DNA from: Megalonaias nervosa
Taxonomy: Eukaryota; Mollusca; Bivalvia; Unionida; Unionidae
Length of the DNA: 64,000 nucleotides
NCBI GenBank assembly: GCA_016617855.1
Contig: JAECUM010017563.1
Coordinates: 1-64,000 of the forward strand
Direction of reading: 5' to 3'
Shown here: positions 10,252 through 22,660 of the stretch, one piece after another
How positions within the stretch are numbered: position 1 is the stretch's first letter
Layout: the number at the start of each line of letters is the position of its first letter
Notes under the pieces: generated by a model
The model's input: only the letters and a program-made list of their open reading frames with translations
What the model was told of the DNA's origin: nothing
The model's database searches: none
Program-made: the position numbers and the translations under genes

Positions 10252-12988
10252 CTGAAGTACATTTGTATACATAAATTATTGTATTGTCTGTTTCTTTGTA
10301 ATGTAAAGATCTCTGAGAATATCAGTTTTGTAATGCATGTGTATGTAGTTCTGACACAGTTTAATACCAAGTTGTATTGCTTCTCTTGTGCTGGCACGTA
10401 TTAATCACTAGTGACAGTTCTTGTCTAGTGTGGGGAGTAGACTGGAGTCCTGCTGAGCCGACCTTGATGGGGTCATTCTCCAGAAAATTTTTAAAAGCAA
10501 ACATTTGGGGAAATCTCTACGAGTGTTGACAAAACCTCAGCGAAAATGAAACAGTGAGGCTATTTAAAAAGTAGTTTTCCACTTTCGCTGTCATTTTGCT
10601 GCGATCAATCTTTGGAACACACAATCCCATGGTGGATGTGGTGCACTTCAAATAAATATTATTCACTGTATGATTTGTATTCTGTATATACAAAGAATTT
10701 AATTTTATAGCAAAAACTTGTTTCCACTTAACAGAAGGTCAGTTATTCGAAGCTGCGAAATCTTGCTAATTAGTGGAAAGTTACAACCAGTCTCCACATT
10801 TTAGAAATTTTATAGGTTGAAATTCAGGACGGATACCCTTAAATGAAATAACTATCCGAGTCTTTTTTTTAAAAAAAAAATTAATGTATAGGCGGGTTAA
10901 ACCCTGTTTCCAACAAATGCAACTATTTGGTTTACCGCGTTTTATCTTTCAATGCGCCGTATAAGTCTTCAGTTGTATCATCATATAAAATTTCTCAGAT
11001 TTTATATTTGTGGATGTCGGCAATAAATGTAAACATGATATTCATAATAAACGATTAGTCAAATGAAAACAAAAACAAATTTAGCAGTCTATAAGTATTT
11101 CATTCACGAACAAAAACAAAGGCCTAAAGGGATAAAAACTGAGTCAACCATTCTTTGAATTATCTAAATAGCGCTCTCTTATTGACGGACTGGGACTGAT
11201 AGAGAAATAGTAAATTTATTGATGCATGCTGTACATCCAAGTCATTAAAACGACAATAGAGGCTTCGAATATCAACTGTTTTGCGATTGCTGCGTTTTTC
11301 TGAATGTAATTTTTCTTAGTTCGTGTTGAATTTCAGTATAAAAGAATGTAAAGGTCTACAGTGACAAAAAAATGATCATTCTAAACCCCAGCCGACCAGT
11401 TCCTAGGGATAAAACACCTTGGACCGATGTACATTAAATCTGCTTTTCTACGAGGCAAATATATTTCCTGGGTGTCGAAAACTTTTTAAGGGATTTAATT
11501 TCGTGGACCTGGCTTTGTTTCTCTACCTAAGATCCTACATAATGTCTATTTGCGTCTTTTTAATTTTGCGGTTGTGCCCTCTCTGCGAGTTCTGGGAAAC
11601 TAGATAACACTCAAGAAGTTGATTTATAGTAATTAGTATAGTCCGAAATTGTTCGTAATGACCAAATAACAATGCACTAACTTCCTGAACTTCTATCATT
11701 TGCTAGAATCATGGTTTTCCTCTTTTAGAATAAGTGCCATTTGAAATGTAGTTGATCGTCTATTGACGTCATACGAGTCCTTACAAATAATGGCGCACTT
11801 TGTCTCCGTGAGATTGAAATCAGTCTGCAGATGTTATTTGATTGAAGTAATATGGTTAGGGATGGTTACTTTATCAGATTTTGGCAGAAGGTATGTCTTC
11901 ATTATTACTAAATATATACCAAAATAATTGTTATAAAGACAGGTCAGTATTAAATTTTGTACATTTCGTCTTCTTGCCGCCAATTTCCAAAATAACTTCG
12001 AGCACATATTTACCTAGGACCAACATTGCGCGAGGTTTAATCTCTCTTGTCTTCTAAGTTACACAATCGCATGACTAGCCAAGCTAAGTGCATTTTTTTT
12101 TCTCGATAAAATCAAGAGATAACATATCTTGACCACTTCTGTCTTTGCTGGTTGATAATTCCTTTTGTAGACATATCAACTCGCTATAAATACATTTGTC
12201 TATTGACATTGTCTTAACGCTCTTTGTTTTAACGCTATAACTATTTTTAAAGATGAAAAAAGGAACTATTCTTAGCTAGTCTCTGCAGTACTTGCTTTCT
12301 GAAGTAATAACTCCTATTATTCGGGAGGTGTGCATGAGGCTGTCAGTGAGACAGAGAGAGATACTTGTTACGTGTGATCTTAATCTTTTCTAGTGCTTAG
12401 ACATTTTTAATTTTTTTCCTGCCTTTTTATTATCTGCAAAATAATAAGGACCGCGACTTATCTGTTACATGTCTTGTTTGGTCGCTAATTAAGTCGGTGT
12501 TTTCGTCCTAAATATCCAGAAATCAAAGGTTTACAAAATTGCATCTTAATGGCTGGCTGAACAAAATTACGGAAATTGAAGGTAAGGTCTTTGTAGTAGT
12601 GTAATTGTCTAAAAAAAAAAAGATTACTAGAGAGTTATTCTGAATCGACCAATTTTCACTCTTCTCGAATGACTTCTTTACATGTACCTATATTATTATG
12701 GTTTCCAATCTGTCGGTACGTCCCTCTGTCATTTCGTATATTTCCTCTGTTATGTTGAGTTCCATCCGCTTGATGGATATGAAACTTTACAAGAAGGTTG
12801 ATACCGTATATCGAAATAAAACGTCTGATTTCGAGACTAGTCCGTCAAATATCCAGATCACAGCGGCTAACAATAGCTCTCTGTCAGTCAGCAATTTTTT
12901 TTGTTTCTGGACGACAACTTTGTTTTTATTGGTCCGATGATCGTGCATCTTCATTGGAATGTTTATCTTTCGGAGAGGACGAATTGAT
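10252..12988. other. No gene recognised
   Basis: AT-rich sequence without repeats or protein-like frames that I can support. A T-run and A-run meet at 10862-10880, a short perfect AT palindrome. An open frame at 11419-11607 has no recognisable features. Confidence 0.5.
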
Positions 12989-13166
12989 CAGTGGTGTCAC
13001 GAGTGGTGGAGTGGTGGGTGGTGGACCGCACCGGGTGACACCATCAGAGGGGGTGACACCAAAATGACTGTCTCTAAAATGTTTGAATTTTTGTGCAGTA
13101 AGGAGGTTCATGGGGTGACACCATGAGTTACCGCACTGGGTGACACCAACCCTAGTGACGCCACTG
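12989..13166. mobile_element. Short hAT-like MITE, 178 bp
   Basis: The left end reads CAGTGGTGTCAC and the right end GTGACGCCACTG, a 12-bp terminal inverted repeat with one mismatch. Termini of the CAGTGG kind are typical of hAT transposons. The flanks GAATTGAT (12981-12988) and CAATTGAC (13167-13174) agree at 6 of 8 bases, as expected for a decayed 8-bp hAT target duplication. Inside, GGTGACACC occurs four times near the two ends, a likely set of subterminal transposase-binding repeats. There is no coding capacity, so it depended on a partner element. Confidence 0.7.
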
Positions 13167-13673
13167 CAATTGACTTTGTTGGTTGGTTTAGTCAAAGTCA
13201 AACAATGACAGAAGGGTTTTACTGCAAATAGACGACAACCATAATGAACAGTTTTAAAAGAAACTTTTAAAATACTACATCATCAGCCCTTGTTCGTAGA
13301 CGATAATTAAAACATTCTGTACTGAATATTTACTAGATTGTTTAGAAAATGTGATTAATTTACCTAATGACCACATAAAACAGATCTCTTATTTTTCACT
13401 TGTATTGTTTTATCTTGTTTCACGTTTGTATGACTTATTAATAAGCCTTTTCAAGCCGAATATTAGTACTTTACGCGATGCAATGCAACCACGACCTAAA
13501 CACCTAATACAATGAATTATTCCTAATCATAATTACTAAAACATGTATACTTTAAATAAAATCCAGAGAATTCCCTATGTTAAGAATTTAGGAAGGGTCC
13601 AATTCGCGAAACTAATCCATGATGTCAAAACGTCTCTGTTATACCAAAGATTATGACGTCTGCTCCTAGAAAT
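13167..13673. other. No gene recognised
   Basis: AT-rich sequence up to the MULE target site; nothing else seen. Confidence 0.5.
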
Positions 13674-13682
13674 GGGCTAATT

Positions 13683-14615
13683 GATATGGTCACACTAGAG
13701 CGCATCCCACTTGAGCGCAGCTCAGTGAGGCGCTGAAATTGGTTGTTGTCTCATTATGGCTAATCCCATTAGGGCGCAAACAAATCTCACTAGAGCGCAT
13801 TCACACTAGGGCGCGGAGAAAAAAATGAAGTTCAACATGATTTAATTGCCATCACGTTCAAAGTCTTGGATTAGCGAACACTTATGCACAAGATGATACT
13901 GTTCGGTTACAAGTCAGGCAATTGATGGCGTTGGGATTTGCACCAAGACTGCTTATACGGACAATCTTTCAACAGCTTCGCTCCTCCGCTGCGCATGTTT
14001 TGGAGCCTCTATTCGAATATTTCGAAAAACAGTGGATGGTAAACATTCCTATACAAATGTGGAATGTATACCAAATCAATCTTCGAACGAACAATCATTG
14101 TGAGGGATGGCATAACCGCTTTAATCGTCTGGTCAACAAACATCATCCGAACATCTGGCGTCTACTTACAGCAATTCGTGAGGAGCAGGCAAGTTCCGCA
14201 GTTACTCGACTGCAAATCACTGCAGGACAAGAAGTGGTACGTTCTAACAAGAAATATTTGGACATTGAAAAACGCATTCAGAGACTGTCGAAAATGTATA
14301 ACGATGGGAGCATAGATGCTATTGAAATGATAACTGGTATTAGCCATAATCTGAGTTATTATAATTAATTGTAGTAAATTTTAAATTTGAAACTGTATTA
14401 AAGTTTGAATTGGAAACTATGAAAGTTTAAATTTAAAATAAATATAAAGTTACAGTTAACAAATGTGTTTGTCTTTTTTTTTGCGCTCTATTGATACTAG
14501 TTCTTCGCGCTATAATGGGATGCGCACTAATAGGATTAGCTCTAATGGGACTAAAATATTTTTGGGGCTCTAGTGGGATAAGCTCTAATGGAGTGCGCTC
14601 TAATGAGACTTTACC
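13683..14615 (+). mobile_element. Deleted Mutator-like element (MULE), 933 bp, with 9-bp target duplication
   Basis: Perfect 9-bp direct repeats GGGCTAATT lie at 13674-13682 and 14616-14624. The sequence between them has terminal inverted repeats: the first 21 bases at each end match at 16 positions and share the block TAGAGCGC. Both subterminal regions (13683-13825 and 14480-14615) hold many copies of a motif close to CATTAGAGCGCA, pointing inward. A transposase C-terminus is encoded inside. A 9-bp duplication and MULE transposase together identify the superfamily. Most of the transposase is deleted, so the copy is non-autonomous. Confidence 0.85.
13862..14368 (+). pseudogene. MULE transposase C-terminal fragment
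   Basis: The frame from about 13870 reads SLGLANTYAQDD, then continues through 13922-14368 with FEKQWM, NINLRTNNHCEGWHNRFN-like text (as seen: LRTNNHCEGWHNRFNRLVNK) and HHPNIWRLLTAIREEQASS. The block R-T-N-N-x-x-E-G-W-H followed by HHP-x-IW is characteristic of the C-terminal end of MULE transposases, often partnered with FLYWCH zinc fingers. The DDE catalytic core should lie upstream and is absent. The frame ends in NLSYYN at a TAA. There are no stops in the 149 codons, so decay is modest apart from the large 5' deletion. Confidence 0.8.
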
Positions 14616-14624
14616 GGGCTAATT

Positions 14625-15934
<1,310 letters not shown>

Positions 15935-15949
15935 ATTTTGGCTAGGTTA

Positions 15950-16080
15950 CAATTGTCGTTCTTCGCGGTCCAGGTTTGATTCCTGCTTGGAGCGAATTAT
16001 TACTCTCCAAGCCTGCTGATTATGTCAGTGGTATATATGTGGGATCCAGCGATAAGCTTTGTCCTTTCTGTTTGTTATGT
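15950..16080 (+). repeat. Possible tRNA-derived SINE remnant
   Basis: GGTTTGATTCC near 15973 resembles a pol III B box and is preceded by tRNA-like spacing (CGGTCCAG). No convincing A box or folded tRNA remains. It sits directly after the GA run. Confidence 0.3.
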
Positions 16081-17110
16081 AGGGTGTTGATGTATAATTA
16101 TAGTTTCCTGAATATACCTTTCATTTTTAAATCGGAGAGAGTTTGACGTTAACGTAAAAACATTTAACCGAAAGAGAAAATGGGCTCAACGTAAACAACA
16201 TCTGGCATTAAAAGGGCCTAGAAACAATTATCTACTGTTTTTCCGATTCATTGCTAGCCAATCCTAACTATATTACAATACAAATCTGCACTCCAAACAA
16301 AGGGGATTTGTATGGTTATTAACAAGATTTATTTGAACTCTAATAAATTTGCTGCATGATATCATTCAATAATAAATTCTAGTCTGAAATATTGGAAAAT
16401 CAGTCTGGGGTCATTTGGTAGAAAGGTCGTGGGAACGGCTATCGACGTATTAAAAATCCCGTCTATAATTATAAAGGCAAAGATTAGATAGTAACCACTC
16501 GAGGATTTAGATTCATGGCCATGTGCATTTCTGCAGACTGTGCTTGGTTATTTGTCATATATTTGTCTCTTTTAACCAATCGATAAGACTGATATTTGCG
16601 TAATTACCAGTCTGATCGAGAATCGCCATTTGAATCTACCTAATTGTTAGTTTTGCTCAAGCTTAGTTCTGTTTTTGCTTAACACAAATGAATTATGCTT
16701 TAGTACAATTAATAATCATAATTCATTTTTGGTTAGATAAAATATTTTTCCTTGATTTAAATCATTTTTGTGTTTAAACTAAAATATACATGCTTAAGTT
16801 ATAAGAACTTTGTTAAATTTGGCTAAATTTTATTAAAAGCTTACTCCAAAATATTTTTCATCAAGCGAAGCATAGAATTCATTGACACACGTGCCACACC
16901 ATACATGAATCTGAGGAGGCCAGTGACCAAATGTTTGTCCATTTAGAGTCTGTCTTTTATGTTGGATCCAGTCTCATAAGCCAGATTTACTTTGACCGAA
17001 AAAGCAACGCATATTGCATATAAACATTTATTTTCAAGAGTCTTTACAAATAAATTGGGTAAGTTTAATGATCATAGCTTTTGAAAACTTCACGATAGAA
17101 TTAAAGATGG
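16081..17110. other. No gene recognised
   Basis: AT-rich sequence with no supported feature. Confidence 0.5.
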
Positions 17111-17267
17111 AAATCTAAATAAGCCAAATGTATTCGCCAACAGGGAACATTACTCAAACTCGATTTTGTATTATATATAAGGAGGTAGAAATCTAAATAA
17201 GCCAAATGTATTCGCCAACAGGGAACATTACTCAAACTCGATTTTGTATTATATATAAGGAGGTAGA
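17111..17267. repeat. Perfect 78-bp tandem duplication
   Basis: The block beginning AAATCTAAATAAGCC at 17111 recurs at 17189 without visible change through GGAGGTAGA. The two copies are identical by eye, so the duplication is recent. Confidence 0.9.
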
Positions 17268-17567
17268 AGGATAGATTTTCTGAGTAGAGAGGTCATCATT
17301 CTGTATGGACAGGATATTCCAGGTCTCCACGTTTCCAAAACGCTTCTGTATAAATGTCTTCACGAAATTCACTAATACATTACTCTTGCTGTTGGAGTTA
17401 TATACCGACAGCCTTTATGTTTCCGGTTGCAATTTTATCCTAATGAGTAGCTGGACAAAATAGAAAAACAAAATGGAAATCCAATCTAGAAAGTCAATGG
17501 TACTAGCGACAGACATGATTCACGGTTGGATTCAATAAAGGGTTTATTAAAATATCGAGTAGCGAGG

Positions 17568-17570
<3 letters not shown>

Positions 17571-17605
<35 letters not shown>
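17571..17605. repeat. (CT)n microsatellite
   Basis: About 17 uninterrupted CT units. Confidence 0.95.
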
Positions 17606-17608
<3 letters not shown>

Positions 17609-17681
17609 CTTTGGAAATGTTTCTCTCCGACCAGCACAGCAAAGGGATCCCTCCTCTGTGAGGGCCAGAATCGATAATTTC

Positions 17682-17779
17682 AGTGTGTGTGTGTGTGTCT
17701 GTGTCTGTGTGTGTGTCTGTGTGTTTGTGTGTGTATGTATGTGTGTCTGTGTGTATTTGCATGTGTGTCTGCGTGTGTG
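17682..17779. repeat. Imperfect (GT)n microsatellite
   Basis: GT run with CT, AT and TT interruptions. Confidence 0.9.
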
Positions 17780-18071
17780 GTACTTTAGTTTGTATTTGCT
17801 TTATAAATGCTAAAATGAAAGTCCAGCAAAGTAATGAGACCTGTTAAAAGCATATTTCATTTAGCTTCTATCTTGTAAAACACTATGAAAGGTTTAGTAG
17901 TCCTCATGCCATATCTGATCACGATTCTGATAGTCGGATCAACATATCACGTGAAAAGTTTTGTCTTCCAATATCCCAGGATATTCCTAGATTTTAGTAT
18001 GATCATCAGTAGGGGGAGAGTATGTGGGGAAAGGAGAAGTAAGAGATTTATAACTTTGAGAAATATATTTC

Positions 18072-18199
18072 AAACATAATGCTACATATCTGCGGCATGA
18101 CGCCCCAGTGCTGGACATCATTATAAACTGCCACACTGAAGACTTCGTATCGATATGACCGAAATATTGTTAAAGCTACGTTAAAAATCCAAATTCGCA
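18072..18199 (+). repeat. SINE family B, 5'-truncated copy
   Basis: The words GCGGCATGACG, CTGGACATCATTATAAACTG and TTAAAGCTACGTTAAAAATC match the reverse complement of 51241-51370. Only the 3' body is present; the tRNA-like head is missing. It runs directly into a (CATA)n tract that probably grew from the SINE tail. Confidence 0.75.
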
Positions 18200-18274
18200 T
18201 ACATACATACATACATACATACATACATACATACACACATACATACACACATACATACATACATACATACATAA
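18200..18274. repeat. (CATA)n microsatellite
   Basis: About 18 tetranucleotide units with two CACA interruptions. Confidence 0.95.
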
Positions 18275-18699
18275 ATACAGAGGCAGTATATAGTATCAGA
18301 GTGGTTAGTGATTTGGGCGTTAGAATAATGAGATTCTTGTACATGTTCAATTCCGATACTATATCAATGCTTGATTAACATAAAATATTCCGGTCCTCAC
18401 ACAGCTGCAGCAGCTGATTTCCAATTAACGCAGGCTTACATTCGTACTCAACAAGTTGCCATATATAACTGGTTACATGAATAGATTCATTATGATAGTA
18501 CTGACTCTTTCGTTCCATTGTGCAATTCCCTGTTGCCGTTCAAAAATACTTTACGTCATACCAATTTTTTGGTGTAATATGAGACAAATTCTTTGAGAAT
18601 ATATGGTCTGATAATGTTAATCTCTAGACAAATCTCTTTAGGCGAGGACATACCGTAAAACAATGGTTCGCTCACTACTGAAATATTATTTACCTCGTG
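18275..18699. other. No gene recognised
   Basis: No supported feature. Confidence 0.45.
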
Positions 18700-18930
18700 G
18701 GCTCCGTATGGCGGAGGGGTCAAAGGCGCTCGCTTTACAGATCATTGACATCTCGCTTCTGTATGCGTTGGTTCTAGTCTCGAAGCGGTTAATGTAGGTA
18801 TACGAGAAGGATTGTCATTAGGTTCACATGGATAGGTTGTTCTTCCCGGGGTTTTCCAGGGTTTTTCTTCTACCAAATTTACTGGCCGCCATGTATCGCC
18901 TACCATGTGCTGAAAAATGGCGCTAAACTC
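18700..18930 (+). repeat. SINE family A, copy 1
   Basis: A tRNA-derived head holds an A-box-like region (TGGCGGAGGGGTCAAAGGCG) and a B-box-like GGTTCTAGTCT. It is followed by the family body (CTTCCCGGGGTTTTCC) and tail (TACTGGCCGCCATGTATCGC, TGCTGAAAAATGGCGCTAAAC). It matches the copies at 35685, 41801, 52020 and 62370. Confidence 0.85.
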
Positions 18931-19439
18931 ACAATTCCACAAACCTGTCTACTTTATATACTCGCATAAAACGAGCAAACAAGTCCAAATAGCATAGACA
19001 CACATCTTAACTGGAAATAATGCAGCTCTTGAGCTTGAGTTTGACCCTAAGTTTTTGTTTCTACCGATACAACTAAGTTATACATGAAAAGAGAGTGATA
19101 AAGCAGAGTAGCGGATTGTTGTCCGTTGTTGGCGACGACGGGCATGGTATCGAATAATGGATCAGAGTCATTCTCATAAAACCAGGAGAAGAATCAGCAT
19201 CTTAAACAATGATTTTCCGACAAAAATCTGGGTTTACAGTGCACGGTGTTGGGTTAATGTTATACGCGCGTATATACTGTAACACAAACGTCTGGTTTGC
19301 ACATTAAGTCAATTCGGCATGATCAGATAAGCTAATACATTATTCAGTAATGCGCTACGGGATTGCTGTTGACACATATGAGTAGGTGGACAACGACTGG
19401 ATTTTAACGGTACTATGAGCATATTATTGGTATATCATG
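18931..19439. other. No gene recognised
   Basis: No supported feature. Confidence 0.45.
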
Positions 19440-19565
19440 TAGAGGAAATATAAGATAAGTACCTTTCCCATTAATACACGGAGACAGCCGATACGACTGA
19501 CCGGGGCGGATATCGAACCGAGATGTTTGGATTACTAGCTTTATACCCATCAACTTTGTTGTTCA
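19440..19565 (-). repeat. tRNA-derived SINE-like remnant
   Basis: On the minus strand CTCGGTTCGATATCCGCCCC has a good B box and T-arm-like flanks. It is followed by GGTCAGTCGTATCGGCTGTC, suggesting a SINE body rather than a tRNA gene. The A box region is degenerate. Confidence 0.4.
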
Positions 19566-19878
19566 CAGTATACCAGTCGGATATGACATCATTCTCGAAT
19601 AGACTGTTTCTTGATGCTCGTATTCAAATAATAGATTTGTCATGTTTCTACGCGAAATGTAGAATGTGACGTCGACAGGGACGTGTAAATACCGACTGAC
19701 ATCTCGTGAGATCCCAGAGATTTATAGCATTGGACTACACGTGCGTTCTTGGGCTGTGAAAAGGAGCAGAAACCGCACAGAATTGAATATCTGTATTGAT
19801 TTATTTCAATAGAACTTTCTTGTAAACCAAAATTAATTGGATTTTTTGTTTTCTTTTGTTTGTTTTTTAAGCAAAAAA

Positions 19879-19911
<33 letters not shown>

Positions 19912-19930
19912 GTGTGTGTGTGCGTATGTG
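19879..19930. repeat. (TG)n microsatellite
   Basis: TG run with two CG interruptions; it abuts the SINE B tail at 19929, which would place it at that SINE's 3' end. Confidence 0.95.
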
Positions 19931-20003
19931 TTGGAATTTTAATGTAGTTTTAACAACTTTCCAGCCATATCGCTACGATGTCTGTATTGAGGCAGTGAGA
20001 TTT
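19929..20003 (-). repeat. SINE family B, diverged 3' fragment
   Basis: Plus-strand GGAATTTTAATGTAGTTTTA and CATATCGCTACGATGTCTG parallel the start of the 51241 copy. The match fades after GGCAGT. Confidence 0.6.
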
Positions 20004-20554
20004 TATTGGTATCGGCTACATCATTTACAACTGGAATCATCTACAACACCAGATTCAACTATAGAACAAGAAAACAAAACAACTGTATCTCATAGAAACA
20101 ACCATTACATTCCTGAAGGTTGTAGATTTTGTCTATTAAAACACGAGACGACAAACAGCTACAAAAACTAGTCAGTTACATGACAGGACTGCCGTCTAAA
20201 CTGTTTATCGACAGTCATTTACTAGACAGAACTGCCATCTAAACTGGACATCTACGAGCTGTTTAAAACGTTATTGCCTACCTGAGTTAACTAATGAATA
20301 TTCCAACCTATACGGATTGTGATAAGGTAAAATAGTTTCTTAAGTAAAATAACTCTAGCCTCGTAGTCTTTCGTTGTCTTTTTACTAAAACCTATACCAC
20401 AATGTATACGTTTTATGTATTGTAAAATGTCTGTAAAATATTGATTTCCCTTTGCATTTTACAAATTTAAGAATGTGTATTTTTACCGCTTTAATTTATA
20501 TAACCGTGCTGTGATGTCAAGTGATACAACTGTATTTTTTGTCCACATTTGTGT
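20004..20554. other. No gene recognised
   Basis: No supported feature; possibly the upstream untranslated or deleted part of the LINE fragment that follows. Confidence 0.4.
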
Positions 20555-21078
20555 AGACGACATTGGCATTCAAAAGGAAATAAGAGTGAGTGGACTGCAA
20601 TTGGGCAACGCGACAAGCCTCAAGTATCAAGATGCTATCGCATCTGATGAAGGTTCAAAGCCTGAGGTCTTCTCCAGGATTGCACAGACAACAACTGCAA
20701 TGGCTAGGCTGACAGATGAGATGTTATCGTAGGAAAATCCCATACTTAGACAGCGTCTCTAATGAGGAGGTCCGCATTCGAATCCATGGTGCAGTTGGAC
20801 CATATGAAGATCTGCTCACCACCGGAATGAAACGCAAACCAAGATGGTCACGTCTCGAGCTCATCTGGCCTGTCAATGACAATCCTACATGGCACAGTGA
20901 GAGGAAAAAGAAGAGGCAAGCAGAAGAAGAGAAGGAAAGAAGACATCGAAGAGTGGACATGGATGGATTTAGCAAAGTCCCAAAGAGCAGTGGAGAACAG
21001 AACAAAATGGAGAGAGATTCTCGCAAAGTCATCAGTGGCTCCCCTACGACCAGTCAGGTTACAGGAAAAATGAAAACA
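20555..21078 (+). pseudogene. Non-LTR retrotransposon ORF2, C-terminal fragment
   Basis: The frame ending at 20732 reads LKYQDAIASDEGSKPEVFSR then IAQTTTAMARL, the conserved region after the RT of a common endonuclease/RT-type LINE. Near 20715 it is joined directly to a later block in another frame, EMRCYRRKIPYLDSVSNEEV and YEDLLTTGMKRKPRW, and after a further shift to KRRGKQKKRRKEDIEEWTW and NRTKWREILAKS, the usual C-terminus. The protein segment normally between these blocks is absent, so an internal deletion occurred at about 20715. The LINE clade is not assigned. The fragment ends near 21078 with a Lys-rich tail. Confidence 0.75.
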
Positions 21079-21084
21079 AAATGA

Positions 21085-22660
21085 TGACGAATGCATAGAT
21101 GATGTATATTGTTTTGTGGAAAGTCGTTTAAGGGCGCAAAGGTATTTTTATTAATCTATTAAATCTCAAGTCTAACTGATCTAGTAATGTTTAATGTATG
21201 AGCTAATGCCCTCGAGTCAAGTATCGAAGTGCTGATTTTTATCTATTTAACTCTTTTTCATGTTTGTGATTTCTGACATTTAAAAGGTAACCTTTTATTA
21301 TAAAGTTCGGCAAAAACCCATCTATTGACTCTTGTTTGTTTATATGTAGGGGAAGCCATCTCTGGAGTTTTGGACTCACGTGATCACCTCTAGTCACAGG
21401 ATCCATCGACATTTCTTACGGTGAATTGGTAGGGATGTTACCATTGGTTGGTTACGTCAAATCAGTCGGAATATAGCCAAATCACTTAAGTTGCACAGTA
21501 ATCCAGCTGAAGACATTACTTCAAAATTATAGGCTGGAAGCCCCGGAAGTAGTTCAGCCTGTACCAATAGGGAAAACTTTACAGAAATATGGGTGCACCG
21601 CCGTTACCCATGATCTCTTCAATGACATGTTGTCAGCACATACTCTTGGCACCGATATGACTTCCTTGACTCGAGCCATTGAGTTAAATTACATTGTCAT
21701 GCTCGACGGAAAATCGATCAGAAAGAGCCGATGTGCTCTATTTATGTATAAAACGTTGTTTTTTCTCTTTAAAGAATCTAGCACAGTACCTTTCGATCCG
21801 CAAATCCCGCACTATACTCATTGGACCAGTTCTCTCAGTTACTAACAACACTGCCAAAAATTTATGTGAGCTTTCACAGGTGCACTGACAGTTGGTGTTA
21901 TCTTCGCTCATCTCAGTTGAAATGAACAGTGATAGAGCCTAATCATTCTCGTAAATTAATCAGGTATTGACAATTGTTAGTGGGAAAATTATAGCGTTTT
22001 GTCACCTCCATTTAATTTATTCAGATATTACAAATAGCACGAAAGTATGGCTGTAGTAGTAAAAACTGCATTTGGTGACCTATTCTCACTACGCAAATGA
22101 ATACATAGCGTTTACTGTTGTATTGCCAGCATCTGGTCTATTGACAGCATGCCAGACTTCGCTAATACTATAGCGATACAGATGGAGGCATGACATGTCC
22201 TCAGACAGCTAGCAGAGATCTTGGAGAGGGAAAGAAAGAAAACAAGAGCAACACCAATGGCCATGCCAACAGTGAATCATCAGTGAAGCAGAGAGTTGGG
22301 GCATACGTGTAGATCTTGGGAAGAAATCAGTTTTCCTGGAAATTGTTCAGATGTAGTCATTTGGCCATTAATGTGACTGTACCTTGGTAGTAGAGATGTG
22401 ATGAGGCTCACGAAAGAAAGTTGACCAAGTATGCATAGGTAATGGAGACATGCAAGAGCAGGGGACTGAGTACGTGGTTGTTCCCGGCAGAGGTGGGAGT
22501 AGAGGGTTTCCAGCTCAATCTATCTGGAAGATGTTCAGTGCTCTAGCGATAACAGAGAGAGCGAACAGTCACTGTCCTGCTATCAGACTGTATTCAGGAA
22601 TAAGGTCCGAAACGCATAGCGATAGATGTTCCCCTCTAATGATGTTGGTGATGCAGCAGT
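21085..22660. other. No gene recognised
   Basis: No protein-like frame or repeat I can support. An open frame at 22450-22707 has no recognised features and overlaps the start of the next repeat. Confidence 0.45.

Noticed and set aside
20724..21096. Minus-strand open frames opposite the LINE fragment
   Set aside because: The plus strand has clear LINE C-terminal motifs; the minus frames are shadows.
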